Numbered from the stretch's first letter, positions 23,396 through 35,474 are shown. The stretch: DNA of 64,000 nt from Hysterangium stoloniferum (GCA_015178975.1 WHVD01000132.1:1-64000); one strand, 5' to 3'. Notes: generated by a model from the sequence alone, not told the origin. Numbers and translations are program-made.

Positions 23396-24600
23396 GAGGC
23401 TGCCACACTTTCTCCTTTCCCCTCTCCCTCCCCCAGCTTGGTGCTCCTTAAATTGTGAGGGGTTGCTCTTTAGATTATTTCTCAAGGGATTTGGGCCCAT
23501 CCCAAGGTGTGTTGAGGCCTCTATTTAATTCTATTAAATTTCGCTTTTTAATAATTAAATATATTATTCTGCAGTTAGAGTCTGGCCATCCACTGGCCCT
23601 GGACCCCCAATATTGAACAGTTATTATCTCTGAAGCTTTCCTCAACTCCTCAGGCAATATAAAAGGTGTGGTGAGCTCCTATCTATTATTATTTAATTTT
23701 CGCTTTTTTTAATGATTAAATAATTTATTTGCAGTCAAATTACTCTTTCCCAGGTGTTCATCTCATTGGAACACACAATCTGAAGCCTGCCCTATAATCT
23801 CAGGTATGGTTTGGGGTTTCTGATGCTGTTTTAATTTATTTATGCATTATTTTTCGTGTTTTGGGGCTATTTTAGACCCATTTGTGTGAATTCCTTTCCC
23901 TGGGACTCTCCACTGCTTTGTTGACCCCTCTCTGTGAGTATAAGTGGAGTATTGAAGGTGAGTCCTGTCCCTCTAATTAACCTTACTTTTCTTTGCTCAA
24001 ATATTATTCTTACAGTGACATTCCTCTATTCTGTGCTGCATTGCCTTGATTGCTGTTTCTATTATTGCTGGAACAGATAGCATACCTCCAGGTTAGTATT
24101 GGTACCTTCTCTCATGCTGTTAAAAATTATTTATGCATTATTTTTCACATTTTTGGCCTATTTTAGACCCCTTTGTCTAAATTCCTTTTCCCTGGCACTC
24201 TCTACTGCTTTTCTGACTGCTCCCTATAGGCATAAGTAGAGTATTGAAAGTGAGTCCTTTCCCTGTAATTAGTTTTACCATTTTTTACTCAGATATAATC
24301 CATACAGTTAAAATTGACCTCCCATTCTGTGGCCTTTGGCTTTATTGCTATTTCTATCCCCTCTGTGACCCTGTGAGATACAAAACAACTCCAGGTTAGT
24401 ATTGATACCTTCTCTGATGCTGTAAAGATTTATTCATAATTTAATTTTCACATTTTTGACCTATTTTAGCCTAATTCACTCCAAATTTCTATCACTCCTC
24501 TGTTCTCCCTTTCTTGCCAGGGTTTCTGTCTCTGTTGCTGCTGCTGAGATTGCTGTATTATTATGGATCGAACACCTGAGCGTAATAGGGAGGAGGAGTG
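23396..24600 (+). repeat. Helitron 1 leader with tandem ~300-bp repeats
   Basis: A unit containing AGGTTAGTATTG, TTTATGCATTATTTTTC, GGCCTATTTTAGACCC and AGTGGAGTATTGAA-type phrases starts at about 23811, 24089 and 24392, the last incomplete. Two shorter related units near 23520 and 23690 carry TTTCGCTTTTTAAT and end TTTGCAG or TCTGCAG. The repeats carry splice-like signals (GGTGAGTCC, TTTGCAG), so some may be untranslated exons and introns of the transposon gene. Confidence 0.55.
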
Positions 24601-24625
24601 ATGGCAGCATAAGGCACAATTACAA

Positions 24626-27600
24626 ATGACATCTCCATCTGATCGTCATCGGCGTTTAGCTGTAAATTCTAATATACCACTCCCTCCTCAACCATTTGGA
24701 GATCTTCCTGTTGGTAGAGGTCAACCTGATAATCCATTTTTGGTTGCTCAGCCAAGTGGCTCTATTGCAAGTGGCTCTGCTGCAGGTGGCTCTGCTGCAG
24801 GTGTCTCTGCTGCAGGTGTCTCTGCTGCAGGTGTCTCTGCTGCAGGTGTCTCTGCTGCAGGTGTCTCTGCTGCAGGTGTCTCTGCTGCAGGTGGCTCTGC
24901 TGCAGGTGGCTCTGCTGCAGGTGTCTCTGCTGCAGGTGTCTCTGCTGCAGGTGGCTCTGCTGCAGGTGGCTCTGCTGCAGGTGGCTCTGCTGCAAATGGC
25001 TCTGCTCCAGTTGGCTCTGATGCAATGACTGACTTGCTTAATCGGTATAGAGATTTGCCACCATTACTACCTGTTCGGCAAAGGCAGAGGCGTGGACAAG
25101 GAAATCCAGCTACTCAAATGCAGCGACCAATTTTGCAGGTAGCACCACATATACAGCAGGGTCATCACCCAGCAAATGCACCTATTCAGCCACAGGCACC
25201 AGGTCGTACACGAGACAATGTAGCTGTAGCTGCTCAACTGCAGCAACCAATTTTGCAATTAGCACCACATACCCAGCATAGTCATCAGCCAGCAAATGTA
25301 CCTGTTCAACTACAGGCAGTAAATGTCCAATTAGCACCTGAAGCTGTCCAGCCTGTAGTTGGCTCTGCTGCAGTAGCTGATCTGTATGCTCAGTATGATG
25401 CTTTACCACCATTACGCCAACCTGCTCAACTGCAGCCACCAGTCCAGGCACAGCTACCTATTTTGCAGTTAGCACCACTACAGCATCACCATCCACAGCA
25501 ACACCAACAACAACCTATTTTGCAGTGGGCACCACCACAGCTTCACCATCCACCTGGAAATCCAGTTCCAGAGCAGCAACATATTAATGCTATTCCACAA
25601 CCTCAGGTACAGGTACCCATTTTGCAGTTAGCACCACCACAGCATAACCATCCAGGTGGAAATCCAGTTCCACAACAACAACAACAACCTATTGTACAGT
25701 GGGCACCACCACAGCTTCATCATCCACCTGGAAATGCAGTTCCACAACAACAACAACAACCACCTATTGTACAGTGGGCACCACCACAGCTTCACCATCC
25801 ACCTGGAAATCCAGTTCCACAACAACAGGTACCCATGTTGCAGCTAGCACCACCACAGCATCACCATCCACCTGTTTTTCCAGCAGCAAATGCACAGCAA
25901 CAGCTACAGTTGGGCCTACCCCCAGCTATTCCTCCACCTCCAGTTATTCTCCCACTTGCCCCACCCCCAGCTATTGCCCTACCTGCAGTCAATGCCCCAC
26001 CCCCAGCCATTCCAGACCCTGCAGCCATCCCTCCATTTCCACTTCCTGTTGCACAATTACCCATTGGACGGCAGCCAGTTGTGGAGGCCAGGTTTCCAAG
26101 ACATGATGTGGGATATATGAACATACAGTGTTCACACTGTGGAGCTTTACACTGGATGGATGAGCATCTGTCAGCTAGCTCTCAGACAACACCAAAGTTT
26201 GGCAAATGTTGCAAGCAAGGAAAGATCATCCTTCCAATACTTGGACCAGTCCCTCATACCTTAAAGTCACTTCTTGAGGATAATACAGACAATGCCAAGG
26301 AATTTCACAAAAATATTTGTGCATATAATAATGCATTTGCATTTATATCACTTGGTGTCAAATTAGATGAGTCTGTCTTGCAAGGTGGTCGGGGCCCATA
26401 TGTCTTTAAAATACATGGTGGATTGTATCATGAGCATGGTTCCTTAATCCCATACGGGGAAGATGTATCACCCACTTATGCTCAGCTTTACATCCATGAT
26501 CCTGCACTGGCACGTGAGGATGCACTGAGGAATGCATTGCAGATAAGGCAGAATCACAGGGCAAATCGGAATCTAAACAATCAAACCTTTTCTGACTTGC
26601 AGGACATGATGGAGCAATATAATCCCTTTATAGTACTCTATCGTCAGGCACATGAGCGATTGAGGACACAGGCAGAGACTCCAAGGTTACATGTTAGACT
26701 GAGCTACAAGGCTTTTACTGATCCCCGATGGTACAACCTTCCAACCGGTGATGAACTTGCAGTCATTGTGCCTGGAGATGGTGATACAGGTCAGGGTGAT
26801 CCAAGGGATATTATTGTTCAGAGAAGGGGGGGGCCCTTCCATTGATTGCATGAAGGACAGGCCATTTGTACACCCCTTCATTATGTCATGCTCTTTCCCA
26901 GGGGTGAGCGTGGTTGGTCATGGGACATTCCCTATGCAAACAACAATTGGCAGCCCCAGGCTGCACAGCAGCATGAACAAGCTGAAGAAGAAGACAAAAG
27001 TCGTAAGGTGACCCAGTGTGAATATTATGCCTATCACCTATTTCTTAGAGCAAATGAAGCCAAAACCATTTTTTATGCACAAAAGCTGTTCCAGCAGTAC
27101 ATTGTCGATGCCTGGGCAGTCACAGAACAGAGCAGATTGAAGTTTCTGAGTGAAAATCAACCAAGGATACATGCAGAACTCTACAACCAGGTCGTTGATG
27201 CTTTTTCAAATGATGATATCAATCCCAATAGTATCGGTCAGAGGGTCATACTCCCTTCTTCATTTACTGGCGGTTCAAGGGATATGAGGCAAAGTCTGCA
27301 AAATTCTTTTGCAATTGCACGCAAGTATGGCAATGCCAGCTGCTTCATCACCATGACTGCTAATCCCAATTGGGAGGAGGTCACCCGTGAATTGCTTCCT
27401 GGCCAGACCCCTGCTGATCACCCTGATTTGGTCTCACATGTCTTTGCTATCAAAAAGGCTAAAATGGTGAAAATGATTACAGAGGGCCATATCTTTGGTA
27501 AAACAGTAGCACATATCCATGTCATTGAATTCCAAAAGCGGGGTCTTCCACACATGCACTGTCCTATATGGTTTGAGGAGCAGGATAAGCCAAGGACACC

Positions 27601-29728
27601 TGCAGATGTCGATTCAATTATTTCTGCCTGTTTTCCAGATCCTGAAACACATCCCAGACTATTTAATTTAGTAGGTCAACTCATGACCCATGGCCCCTGC
27701 GGTCTTCATCATCCAAATGCTGCCTGTATGGCCAATGGTACATGTGGTAAATTCTTCCCAAAGGATTGGTGTGAAGCCACCATTGTCAATCAGGAAGGCT
27801 ATCCATTCTACCTTCGTCCCAACAATGGGAGGGTTTATGTAACTCCCAAGTTTACATATGACAACAGATATGTTGTTCCTTACTCTCCTATTCTGCTTCT
27901 CACCTTTGAGTGCCATATCAATGTCGAGTTGGTCTTTACCAATAGATCAATGAAGTATATGCATAAATACTGTTACAAAGGCCCCGATCGCACAACTATG
28001 GAGGTTGGAAAGACACCAGATGAGATTAAACAGTATCTTGATGCACGATATGTTAGTGCACATGAGTCTGTCTGGCGATTAATGTGCAATGAACTCCACA
28101 CCCAGGTTCCTGCAGTAATGGCACTTCGTGTCCACCTCCCTGGGGAAAACACTGTCATTTTTGATGCTGATCAGGGTCCTGCTGAGGCTTTACAAAGGGC
28201 AGAGTGTGCTGGCACAACTTTAATGGCTTATTTTGAAGCTAATGCCAAGGATCTTATTGGCTACAATGGTCACCGTGCCAGGGACACATTGTATATGGAT
28301 TTTCCCGAGTATTTTACATTTGTAGCTAGGACTAAATCATGGAAGCCACATCAAAGTGGTTTTTCCATAGGACACATCCATTTTGTCAATGCTGCCTGTG
28401 GTGAAAGATTCCACCTCCGTACATTTCTCACTGTCGTCCAAGGTGCAACCTCATTTGAAAATCTAAGGACTTTTCAGGGTGAGACCCATCCCACATTTCA
28501 ACAAGCCTGTGTTGCACGTGGTTTGCTTGAAGATGATTGCCAGTGGAACATGTGCCTCAGAGAAGCCAGTCGCATACAGCCTGGCCTTCAACTTCGCAGG
28601 TTGTTCGTCATCATTTTAACCATGTCCTCTCCTGCACAACCTCAAGAACTCTGGGATGAGTTCAAAGAATTTATCTGTGATGATTTGGACTGGATCCTGA
28701 GAGTTACATATAACATTGACAATGCAGCACCTCACACAATTTATGACTTTGGTCTCTATCAGATTGATAAAATCCTCCGCTATTCTGGAAAGTCTCTTTC
28801 ACTCTATCCAACCATGCCACAAATCACTGAGAATTGGGATCAGTTCATTGGCAATCGTCTCATTAGGGAGCAGAAGAATTATAATCTTGATCATGAGCAT
28901 GCCAGTGCCCAAGCCAATCTTGAAAAGTTCAATCCTGAACAACAAGTGGCTTTTGACATTATCATCAAGGCAGTTGATGAGCAGCAGGAGGGCAAAATGT
29001 TCTTTGTCAATGGCCCAGGTGGCACTGGCAAGTCCTTTGTATGGAATACTCTTGCACATGCATGTCGTGCCAAAGGCTACATTGTCCTTTGTGTCTCCTC
29101 ATCTGGAATTGCATCAATGATTCTCAAAGGTGGTCGCACCTCTCATAGCATGTTTGCAATTCCTGTTCCCTGTGAGAAGAACTCCTCATGTCACATCAAA
29201 AAGGGCTCAGAAAAGGCAGAGCTCATGAAGCAAGTACGCCTCATCATCTGGGATGAAGTTCCAATGCAGTCACGTTTCATATGTGAGGCAGTCGACAGAA
29301 CTCTAAGGGATGTATTAGACAAAGATGCTCTCCCCTTTGGAGGCATTCCTGTTGCCTGGGAAGGTAACTTCCAGCAGACTTTGCCTGTTGTACAATGTGC
29401 CTCTAAAGAACAGATTATTGGTGAATGTATTCAAAAATCTCAACTCTGGAACCATGTCAAGGTACTTTTCTTGAAAAAGAATATGCGGGTTGATCAGCAT
29501 GATCCACACAGTGATCAGTTTGCTCAGTGGCTCTTAGATGTAGGCCATGGAAAGGATTTGCCTTTGTATCATACAATGGATATCCCTCCTCATATGATCT
29601 GTGGTCCAGAAATGTCTGATCTAATTGCTGAGATATATCCAGACATCTATGTGGATGGAGACCAAAGAGATTGGCAAGATGGAGACTTCTTAGACTGTGT
29701 TATTCTGTGTCCCAGGAATTCAGAATGA
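24626..29728 (+). pseudogene. Helitron 1 Rep-helicase, one in-frame stop, C-terminus missing
   Basis: One frame of 1700 codons is broken only by TGA at 26843-26845. Order: a Gly/Ser/Ala repeat (codons about 47-128); a Gln/Pro/His-rich region to about codon 490; a zinc-finger-like CSHCGALHW (codon about 500) with a later CC pair; the Rep domain with the HUH motif HIHVIEFQKRGLPHMH (about 961) and the tyrosine motif KYMHKYCYKG (about 1110); then a Pif1-family helicase with Walker A GPGGTGKS (about 1462) and Walker B IIWDEVPM. In Helitrons, Rep nicks and joins single strands and the 5'-3' helicase unwinds, giving rolling-circle transposition. The frame ends after LCPRNSE, before the last helicase motifs that Helitron 2 keeps ([14 protein letters not shown]). 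As it stands the element should be non-functional. The translation start is uncertain because leader introns are possible. Confidence 0.85.
24766..25010 (+). repeat. 15-bp in-frame minisatellite in Helitron 1 N-terminus
   Basis: The unit GCTGCAGGTGTCTCT alternates with a GGCTCT variant, giving repeats of Ser-Ala-Ala-Gly-Val or Gly. About 16 units keep the frame open. Confidence 0.9.
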
Positions 29729-29818
29729 TGTCAGTGAATGTTCCAATAATGAGAAGATTGATAGTTTTCTAGTGAGAAACAAGTTGTGGGGGTGTGAAAC
29801 AATGGGATCCTAACATTA

Positions 29819-30480
29819 CATATACCAATCTATGTTAATGTATACCAATGTATGCCAGTGTATGTGAATCTATGTGAATCTATGCCAATTTATGTGAATC
29901 TATGCTAGTCTACATATGTCTCTATGTGAATCTATCCTAATCCATGTGAATCCATGGCAATTGATGACAATTGATGTGAACCTATATGAATCTATGTGAA
30001 TCTATGCCAATCTATGCCAATCAATCTATGTGGATTTATATGAATCTATGTGAATCTAAATGAATCTAACAGAATCTAACAGAATCTAACAGAATATAAC
30101 AGAATATAACAGAATATAACAGAATATAACAGAATCTAACAGAATATAACAGAATATAACAGAATCTAACAGAATCTAACAGAATCTAACAGAATCTCAC
30201 AGAATCTAACAGAATCTAACAGAATCTAACAGAATCTACATGAATCTACATGAATCTAAAGAATCTACATGAATCTAAAAGAATCTACTTGAATCTAAAA
30301 CAATCTACCTGAATCTAAAAGAATCTACTTGAATCTAAAAGAATCTACCTGAATCTAAAAGAATCTACTTGAATCTAAAAGAATCTACCTGAATCTAAAA
30401 GAATCTACCTGAATCTAAAACAATCTACCTGAATCTAAAACAATCTACCTGAATCTAAAACAATCCACATGAATCTAAAA
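29819..30480 (+). repeat. 10/20-bp minisatellite downstream of Helitron 1
   Basis: There are three successive blocks: TATGTGAATC/TATGCCAATC units (29819-30060), AACAGAATCT units of 10 bp (30062-30235), and a 20-bp AATCTAAAAGAATCTACCTG unit (30236-30480). All derive from a GAATCTA core. Related sequence recurs at 42520-42710. Confidence 0.9.
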
Positions 30481-30485
30481 GAATC

Positions 30486-30880
30486 CTTCCAAATATTTGT
30501 GAATCACACTGTACCCTTCCAAACAATTGTGAATCATGCTCAATCAGAAAAAATTGGTTCAAGGTTTCTTATTTTGAAACACCTTTAAGAAACTCATGTG
30601 AAACTGTTAATTTCTTCAAGATTTCACAAACACATTTTTCAAATTTCCATAGTGTTTGTGGCCAAGGAAATTCTTGTTGAAATATATGATTATTCAATGA
30701 TTTCACATATAATTAAATTGTCCATTTCATTATGGTTTTCCCCTTGACAAAACATTAAGAAATATCTCTTGGCACAAGATTTTGCTGGAAAAAAATTAAA
30801 GTTTACACTCAATTCCTGAGGGAAAAAATTGAGCAGAAATATGTGGTTTTCAATTGATTTCTCTAGGCAAATTATTACAG
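30486..30880 (+). repeat. Left arm of a long inverted repeat
   Basis: The reverse complement of 30560-30870 matches 32660-32965 (for example AAACACTATGGAAATT against AATTTCCATAGTGTTT). Bases 30486-30565 match 33341-33560 in reverse (AATTGTTTGGAAGG). The right arm is split by a later insertion. Between the arms lie a short frame and a MITE. This looks like a non-autonomous DNA element with long terminal inverted repeats, or a fold-back element. No gene lies in 30881-31416. Confidence 0.6.
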
Positions 30881-31416
30881 TTTTCATAGAATTCTGTTGG
30901 GTAGAAAAACCCTAACAAAATCCAGGGTTTTTTAAGACTTTTACTATGTAGAAAATCCATAGAAAATAGGCTACTTCCAACAATGTTTCCTTAGAATTTC
31001 CTGATCAACATTTTTGGCATTTTCAGATACCATTTTTGTCCTCAGAAAAAACTACTAAAACTCAAGATTTCCAACAGTTTTTCAGTTCAAATAATGCTTA
31101 GAAAATTTGGCCAAATAGCAAGATTTTCTGAAGGTTTTCCAACTCCAAAAATCTTGGGGTGCCTCCAGTGCTACATGCTAAAACTACATCTATGGGAACT
31201 TTGGTATTGGTAACAGCCAGACCCGTCTTATCTATGGAAACCTGGATGACAGGCATTTGTCCTCATTCTCAATAAGAATAACCCAAAGATTTATGAAAGG
31301 TCCATTGAGTGCATTTTGCTTGGATATAATGCAGATTCCAAAACATATTGATGCTATTATCCCACATCTAAACTAATATATTCTTCCTATCATGTCAAGT
31401 TCCTAGAGAGTCATGA

Positions 31417-31944
31417 GTGACATCTCCACACACCATTACCTCATCTCTGGCTCCTCTTGATCACCATACTCTTCTACCAGGTGATCCACCATTACTAACC
31501 TCACTTTTTTCCTGTGTAGATGATCAATATCCTATCATATCCACTTCCAAGAAGACACCCCTAGCTGTACCTGCCCCAATCAGGCCCTTGCCTCCACCAG
31601 TTTCTGCTGTGGTCCCCAATGTTATTCACCACTCTTCATGCATCAATGAACAGGTCCCTGATCACCCATCACACCTTGAGACAGCTGTGTGGAACTCTAT
31701 TATGAGTGCTTCACATGTCCATGCTCAGTGGGAACAGCATCAACTTGCTCTTCAGGCCCCCCATGGTTGGAATGATGGTACCTTCCCCTCACCACCTGAG
31801 AGTGGCACCCTACAAGTGTCTGACAATCCCAAAGCAGCAGAACAACCTGCTAATGTTGTCCCTGATGTCCTTCCAGCATTGCCTGCACCACTAACCCTTC
31901 CTGATCCTGAGTTGACCCCTTTGGAGAATAACCCAAAACTTTAA
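31417..31944 (+). CDS. Proline-rich hypothetical ORF, 3' end formed by a MITE
   Basis: An ATG-started frame of 175 codons lies between the arms of the inverted repeat. It is rich in Pro, Ala, Leu and His (APIRPLPPPVSAVVP, PALPAPLTLPDPEL) and has no recognised domain. Its last codons (ENNPKL and the stop) come from the left end of the MITE that starts at 31923, so the original 3' end was cut off. The sequence resumes at 32547 without an evident continuing frame. The composition recalls the disordered N-terminal region of the Helitron proteins, but I could not establish homology. It may not be expressed. Confidence 0.35.
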   Translation: MTSPHTITSSLAPLDHHTLLPGDPPLLTSLFSCVDDQYPIISTSKKTPLAVPAPIRPLPPPVSAVVPNVIHHSSCINEQVPDHPSHLETAVWNSIMSASHVHAQWEQHQLALQAPHGWNDGTFPSPPESGTLQVSDNPKAAEQPANVVPDVLPALPAPLTLPDPELTPLENNPKL

Positions 31945-32546
31945 AAGTTATTTATCCACTAAAGTGTATATACATATTTATATTATTTGTTGTAAAATTA
32001 ATATTTAAGCAAATTCAGTCTATTAGATGACATTCTGGAGAATAAGGAAATATTAATATTTATCTTGTATCTGACAAAAGTTAGTCAAACAAACATATAT
32101 AGATTATCCTTTTGGGGATAAATTCCACAACATGGATTGGTTGGCCAGATAGTTCTGGTTAACTTTCTAAACCAAATAAATTTAAATTATATGAACTATA
32201 TTTGAAAGTTTGCATAATATACAAGAGAATGCATTTCATCCCAAATATTAAGTCATAACCCAGATAATTTTGGTTAACTATAATGTTTGTGGACATTTTG
32301 AAAGTCACAGAGATACTAGAGAATGCATTTTATCCCAAAGATTAGGTAACAACCCATATAATCTTGTATAACCATGACATTTCTGCATATTTTAAAAGAG
32401 CATACAAGTCTTAAAGATCAAATTTTGGGGTAATGAAATATAAACCCCTAAAACATATAGTCATAGCCAGAGGAAGTAGTCTCACTTAAAAATATGAGGA
32501 GTTTTTCATAACATTTTGTATATTCAATGAATTGTGACTATCCTCC
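31923..32546 (+). mobile_element. MITE copy 1, 624 bp, 3-bp target duplication TTT
   Basis: Ends are GGAGAATAACCC and GACTATCCTCC, imperfect terminal inverted repeats with a GGAGRATA core. It is flanked by TTT on both sides (31920-31922 and 32547-32549). It is AT-rich and has no coding capacity. Inside are two copies of a unit of about 95 bp (AGATACTAGAGAATGCAT). The paired copy is at 33803-34518. A 3-bp duplication is typical of the PIF/Harbinger group, but the family assignment is an inference. Confidence 0.75.
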
Positions 32547-32659
32547 TTTACTTGGGAAGAAGCCAGAGAGTCACCTTATGTTGGGAAGTGGGAGGGCTAG
32601 CTACCAGGAAGAGTTAACCTCTTTTAAAGAAATGGGTGTCTAAGAACTCATACCATAGT
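32547..32659. other. Short non-coding stretch right of MITE 1
   Basis: It would be the continuation of the sequence at 31917 before the MITE inserted. No open frame continues. Confidence 0.4.
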
Positions 32660-32965
32660 CATCTATGCCTAGAGAAACCAAATGAAAACCAAATATTTCT
32701 ACTCAATTTTGCCCCTTAGGGAATTGAGTGAAAACTGTAATTTTCTTCCTGAAAAAATCTTGTGCCAAGACAAAGTTTTCTTAATGCTTTGTCAAGGGAA
32801 AAACCATAATAAAATCTACAATTTAATTATGTGTCAAATCATTGAATAATTATATATTTCAACAAAATTTTCCTTGGTCACAAACACTATGGAAATTCAA
32901 AAAATGTGTTTGTGAAATCTGGAAGAAATTGACAATTTCCCCATGAGTTTCTTAAAGGCTTTTGC
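32660..32965 (-). repeat. Right arm of the long inverted repeat, inner part
   Basis: Reverse complement of about 30560-30870. It stops at CTTAAAGGCTTTT, where an insertion begins; the arm continues at 33341. Confidence 0.6.
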
Positions 32966-33340
32966 AGGGCTCTGAATATTTTTATTATTTTTTATCTGTG
33001 TTTAAATTTGTGTTTTATTTTCTCATGCATCAAACAACACATGATACACACATGTTAAAATATTAAGTTTAAACCTTATTTAGTTTTCTCCTTAAAGTTT
33101 AGCCTTTAAAGTTCAGTTTTTTAAAACTTTATTTAGTGTTTTCTTTAGTATAAATACTTCAGGATGTACATACATACATAACTAGACCCAAGTTTCAATC
33201 TCTTAGGCTTTCCACTAAACACAAGTGTGATATTCTCAAGTCATTAGAACCTCCCTTCCTTTACTCCTTATCCTTGTCTTATCTCTTGTTTCCTCTTTGT
33301 GTTTTTGTAGCCTTGTTAGTGTTGGCTAACAGGTTTTTGA
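32966..33340 (+). mobile_element. Insertion of about 370 bp (family INS, copy 1)
   Basis: The inverted-repeat arm is interrupted by GCAGGGCTCTGAATA ... GTTGGCTAAC. It is flanked by AGGCTTTT and AGGTTTTT, an 8-bp near-match that could be a hAT-type target duplication. A second, heavily interrupted copy lies at 33573-35497. It encodes nothing. Confidence 0.5.
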
Positions 33341-33572
33341 AAATGAGAAACCCTGAACTGATTTTTCCTGATTTACCATGATTTGAAATATTCAAGAGGA
33401 TATACATACATAGTGTGATTCATTATGATTTACTATTGTTTGGGAAGATTTAATACAATTCACAAATATTCAAGAGGCTACAGTGTAATTCATTGTGATT
33501 TGCAATTGTTTGGGAGGATTCAGTGCAATTTGCAAATATCTGAGAGGTTACATTGCAACATACCTGTCAGGG
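33341..33572 (-). repeat. Right arm of the long inverted repeat, outer part
   Basis: It matches the reverse complement of 30486-30565. It contains the motif GTGATTTGCAATTGTTTGGGAGGATT repeated about three times in varied form, so the outer end has been locally duplicated. Confidence 0.5.
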
Positions 33573-33802
33573 CACTATTTAAAGATTAACATTTAGTTCT
33601 ATGTGTTTTTTAATTCATTTTATGTAGTTTATTTGTACATGTCATGCATACACACATGATGTCATGCAAACATGCAACACACACATGTCAATAATATAAG
33701 GTTCAAACCTTATTTCCATTTTTCTTTTAAAAACTTTATTTTAGTTTTCCTTTTAGTGTAAATATCCTAGGATGTACATACATAGTTAGACCACAGTTCA
33801 AT

Positions 33803-34518
33803 GGAGGATAACTCAAAACTTTAAATATTATTTGTCCACTAAATTATATATGTATATTTATATTGTTTGTTGTAGAATTAATATCTAACCAAATTCAGTC
33901 CATCAGGTGATACTCTGGAGAATAAGAAAATATTTATATTTATCTTGTATCTGACAAAGTTAGTCAAACAAATATATATAGATTATCCTTTTGGGGATAA
34001 ATTCCACAACATAGATTGGCTGGCCAGATAGTTCTGATTAACTTTCTAAACCAAATAAATTTAAATTATATGAACTACATTTGAAAGTTCACATGTATAC
34101 AAGAGAATGCATCTTATCCCAAAGATTACATCATAACCCAAATAATCTTGTTTAACCATGATGTTTGTGGATATTTTAAAAGTCACAGAGATACTAGAGA
34201 ATGCATCTCATTCCAAAGATTAAGTTATAACCCAGATAATCTTGTTTAACTATGACATTTGTGCATATTTTAAAAGTCACAGAGATACTAGAGAATGCAT
34301 TTTATCCCAAATATTAGGTAACAACCCAGATAATCTTGTATAACCGTGACATTTGTGTATATTTTAAAAGAGCATACAAGTCTTAAAGATGAAATTTTGG
34401 GGTAATGAAATATAAACCCCTAAAACATGTAGTCATAGCCAAAGGAGATTGTCTCACTTAGGAATATGAGGACTTTTCCATAAAACTTTGTATATTCAAT
34501 AAATTGTGACTATCCTCC
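33803..34518 (+). mobile_element. MITE copy 2, 716 bp, 3-bp target duplication AAT
   Basis: Ends are GGAGGATAACTC and GACTATCCTCC, flanked by AAT (33800-33802 and 34519-34521). INS copy 1 gives the empty site (TTTCAATCTCTTAGG). It is longer than copy 1 because the internal unit of about 95 bp (AGTCACAGAGATACTAGAG) occurs three times rather than twice. Confidence 0.8.
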
Positions 34519-34628
34519 AATCTCTTAGGATTTCCACTAAATACAAGTGTGATCTTCTGAAGTCATTAGAAATTCTATCCTCTAGCCCTCATCCTTATCT
34601 TATCTTCCTTTCCTTCTTTGTGTTTTGG

Positions 34629-35474
34629 TGTTATGACCAGACAATCCCGCTGGACTCCAGGCACTAACCTGTATGCCACCACGCCCTACACCCACCAAAT
34701 GTCTGTTTATAGGAATTCCCACCCGGACTCTGTACATCAAGACTCATTATGTTTGACCTCATTATGACACATATCAGTCACCGGACTTCCCCCAGACTCC
34801 GTCTCTGTCTTTGTCCATCTTTGTCCCATGCATCAGTCACTGGACCCCGCTCAGAATCCCGTCACTGCTCTAATCAAGCCCTGTTCCTGTTTTAGTCAAA
34901 TGACTTGTCACGATTTAGGACTCCACTCCTGCTCCATTGCCTGTTACAGGTTATGCTTTGTCACAATTCAGACTCCACTCCATTCCGTTCCATTCCTAAC
35001 ACCAAACTTGGTGTTTATTATTCCCATTTTATGTTTTGTTAGTTTCATTTCATCATTACTGGATTTGGTATGTCATTCACTCCACGGTCTATATAAACTG
35101 GCAGATGTTGTACATACAATCCAGTGAGAAAATTAGCTTAGATTCCCCCCAGTAATCTAATCCATTTTCTGCTCTAAACCCTTGCTTGATTCACATTGCT
35201 CTCACTAGTCGGAGCCCACGGGCTCCGGTGCATCTATCTCTCTCAACTATCTCGACTCATGACCCACGACCTCTGACCTATGACCTATGACCTATGACCT
35301 ATGACCTATGACCTATGACCTACAAACCCCGCCCGGACTCCCTGGGATTCCCATCCACCTGTTTGAAATTGGACAACACAATCTAGTGAGGGTGCAGCCT
35401 ATAAGCTGAAGCCAAGTCCTACTGGATATCCTGCGGGTTTCTCCAGAGACCCGCCCTGTGTGTGTATCCTAACA
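34629..35474 (+). mobile_element. Solo LTR, family LA, target duplication TTTGG
   Basis: It starts TGTTATGACCAGAC, ends GTATCCTAACA and is flanked by TTTGG (34624-34628 and 35475-35479). A TATA-like TCTATATAAACTGG lies near 35090, as expected for an LTR promoter. A 10-bp tandem CCTATGACCTATGA sits at 35276-35325. Confidence 0.88.

Noticed and set aside
25067..26124. Alternative-frame ORFs inside the Helitron N-terminus
   Set aside because: Shadows of the Gln/Pro/His-rich coding repeat in the main frame.
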